Shown here piece after piece: positions 63,841 through 64,000 of a stretch of 64,000 nt of DNA (its first letter is position 1; each line of letters starts with the position of its first letter). The notes under the pieces were generated by a model. That model was not told where the DNA came from. It made no database searches and saw only the letters and a program-made list of their open reading frames with translations. The DNA lies in NCBI GenBank assembly GCA_948144175.1, contig CANXME010001453.1:1116001-1180000 (forward strand). The letters are read 5' to 3'. Both the position numbers and the translations under genes were made by a program. This stretch comes from Closterium sp. NIES-65. Taxonomy: Eukaryota > Streptophyta > Zygnematophyceae > Desmidiales > Closteriaceae.

Positions 63841-64000
63841 ATGCCAAGTTTGGATGAATTTTGATTTCGATTGTCTTCGCGTAAAAAATCCGGAGCCAAT
63901 TTTGACCGACGGTTGGAGTCATTTGATAGGAGCTCCGAGACACATCTTGCGATAAGGTTTGGCTCGGTTCAAGTTCCAATTTGGCACGCGAGCTTTTCCG
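63841..64000. other. right edge, nothing recognised
   Basis: The last 160 bp show no open frame or repeat that I can link to the elements described. Confidence 0.4.

Noticed and set aside
1..64000. Bacterial, phage or defence-type operon
   Set aside because: No prokaryotic gene organisation is present; spliced exons, LTR retrotransposons and hAT elements show eukaryotic nuclear DNA.

Overview
The window is nuclear DNA of a plant-lineage eukaryote. One host gene is visible: a spliced member of the plant-specific DUF639 family (plus strand, 12 exons by my reading, about 952 residues). Almost everything else is transposable-element DNA. GC-rich exons, introns packed with minisatellites, and the Copia and hAT families together suggest a streptophyte alga (something like a zygnematophyte such as Closterium) rather than a flowering plant. 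The species is inference; plant lineage is well supported by DUF639 and by a relic of HMG-CoA reductase.

Layout. 1-971: end of a Ty3-type LTR element (minus strand) with a gag relic and a 336-bp LTR. 1216-16443: the DUF639 gene. Its introns carry tandem repeats that often abut or include a splice site, two partial copies of exon 7, and in intron 7 a hAT transposon (7726-13484) that is itself split by a second, related hAT transposon (8946-11809) with an intact transposase. 17047-18316: a small hAT-like element with CAGGG...CCCTG ends, palindromic subterminal motifs and a broken HMG-CoA reductase fragment. 18477-43456: a stack of LTR retrotransposons, each inserted in the previous one: Copia F (minus relic), then E (plus), then C (minus), then A1 (plus), then A2 (minus, intact, 1526-residue Gag-Pol). 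43457-50251: Copia D, a decayed member of the A family. 50252-58260: a Ty3/gypsy relic H split by Copia G (51315-56572). 58270-63747: Copia I (minus, G family), carrying a solo LTR (61788-62835) in its gag. 63748-64000: a scrap of an A-like Copia, then nothing recognisable.

How it fits together. The element boundaries rest on target-site duplications, matching LTR lengths (1093 bp four times in A1 and A2) and terminal inverted repeats read directly from the sequence. They give a relative insertion order. Only two elements look capable of making a full product: the inner hAT and Copia A2. A1 is a near twin of A2, stopped by one nonsense codon and lying in inverted orientation to it, so the pair forms a potential hairpin with arms of about 6.4 kb. 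I found no bacterial, phage or CRISPR system. The most interesting content is the captured HMG-CoA reductase fragment, the nested structures, and the splice-donor minisatellites of the host gene.
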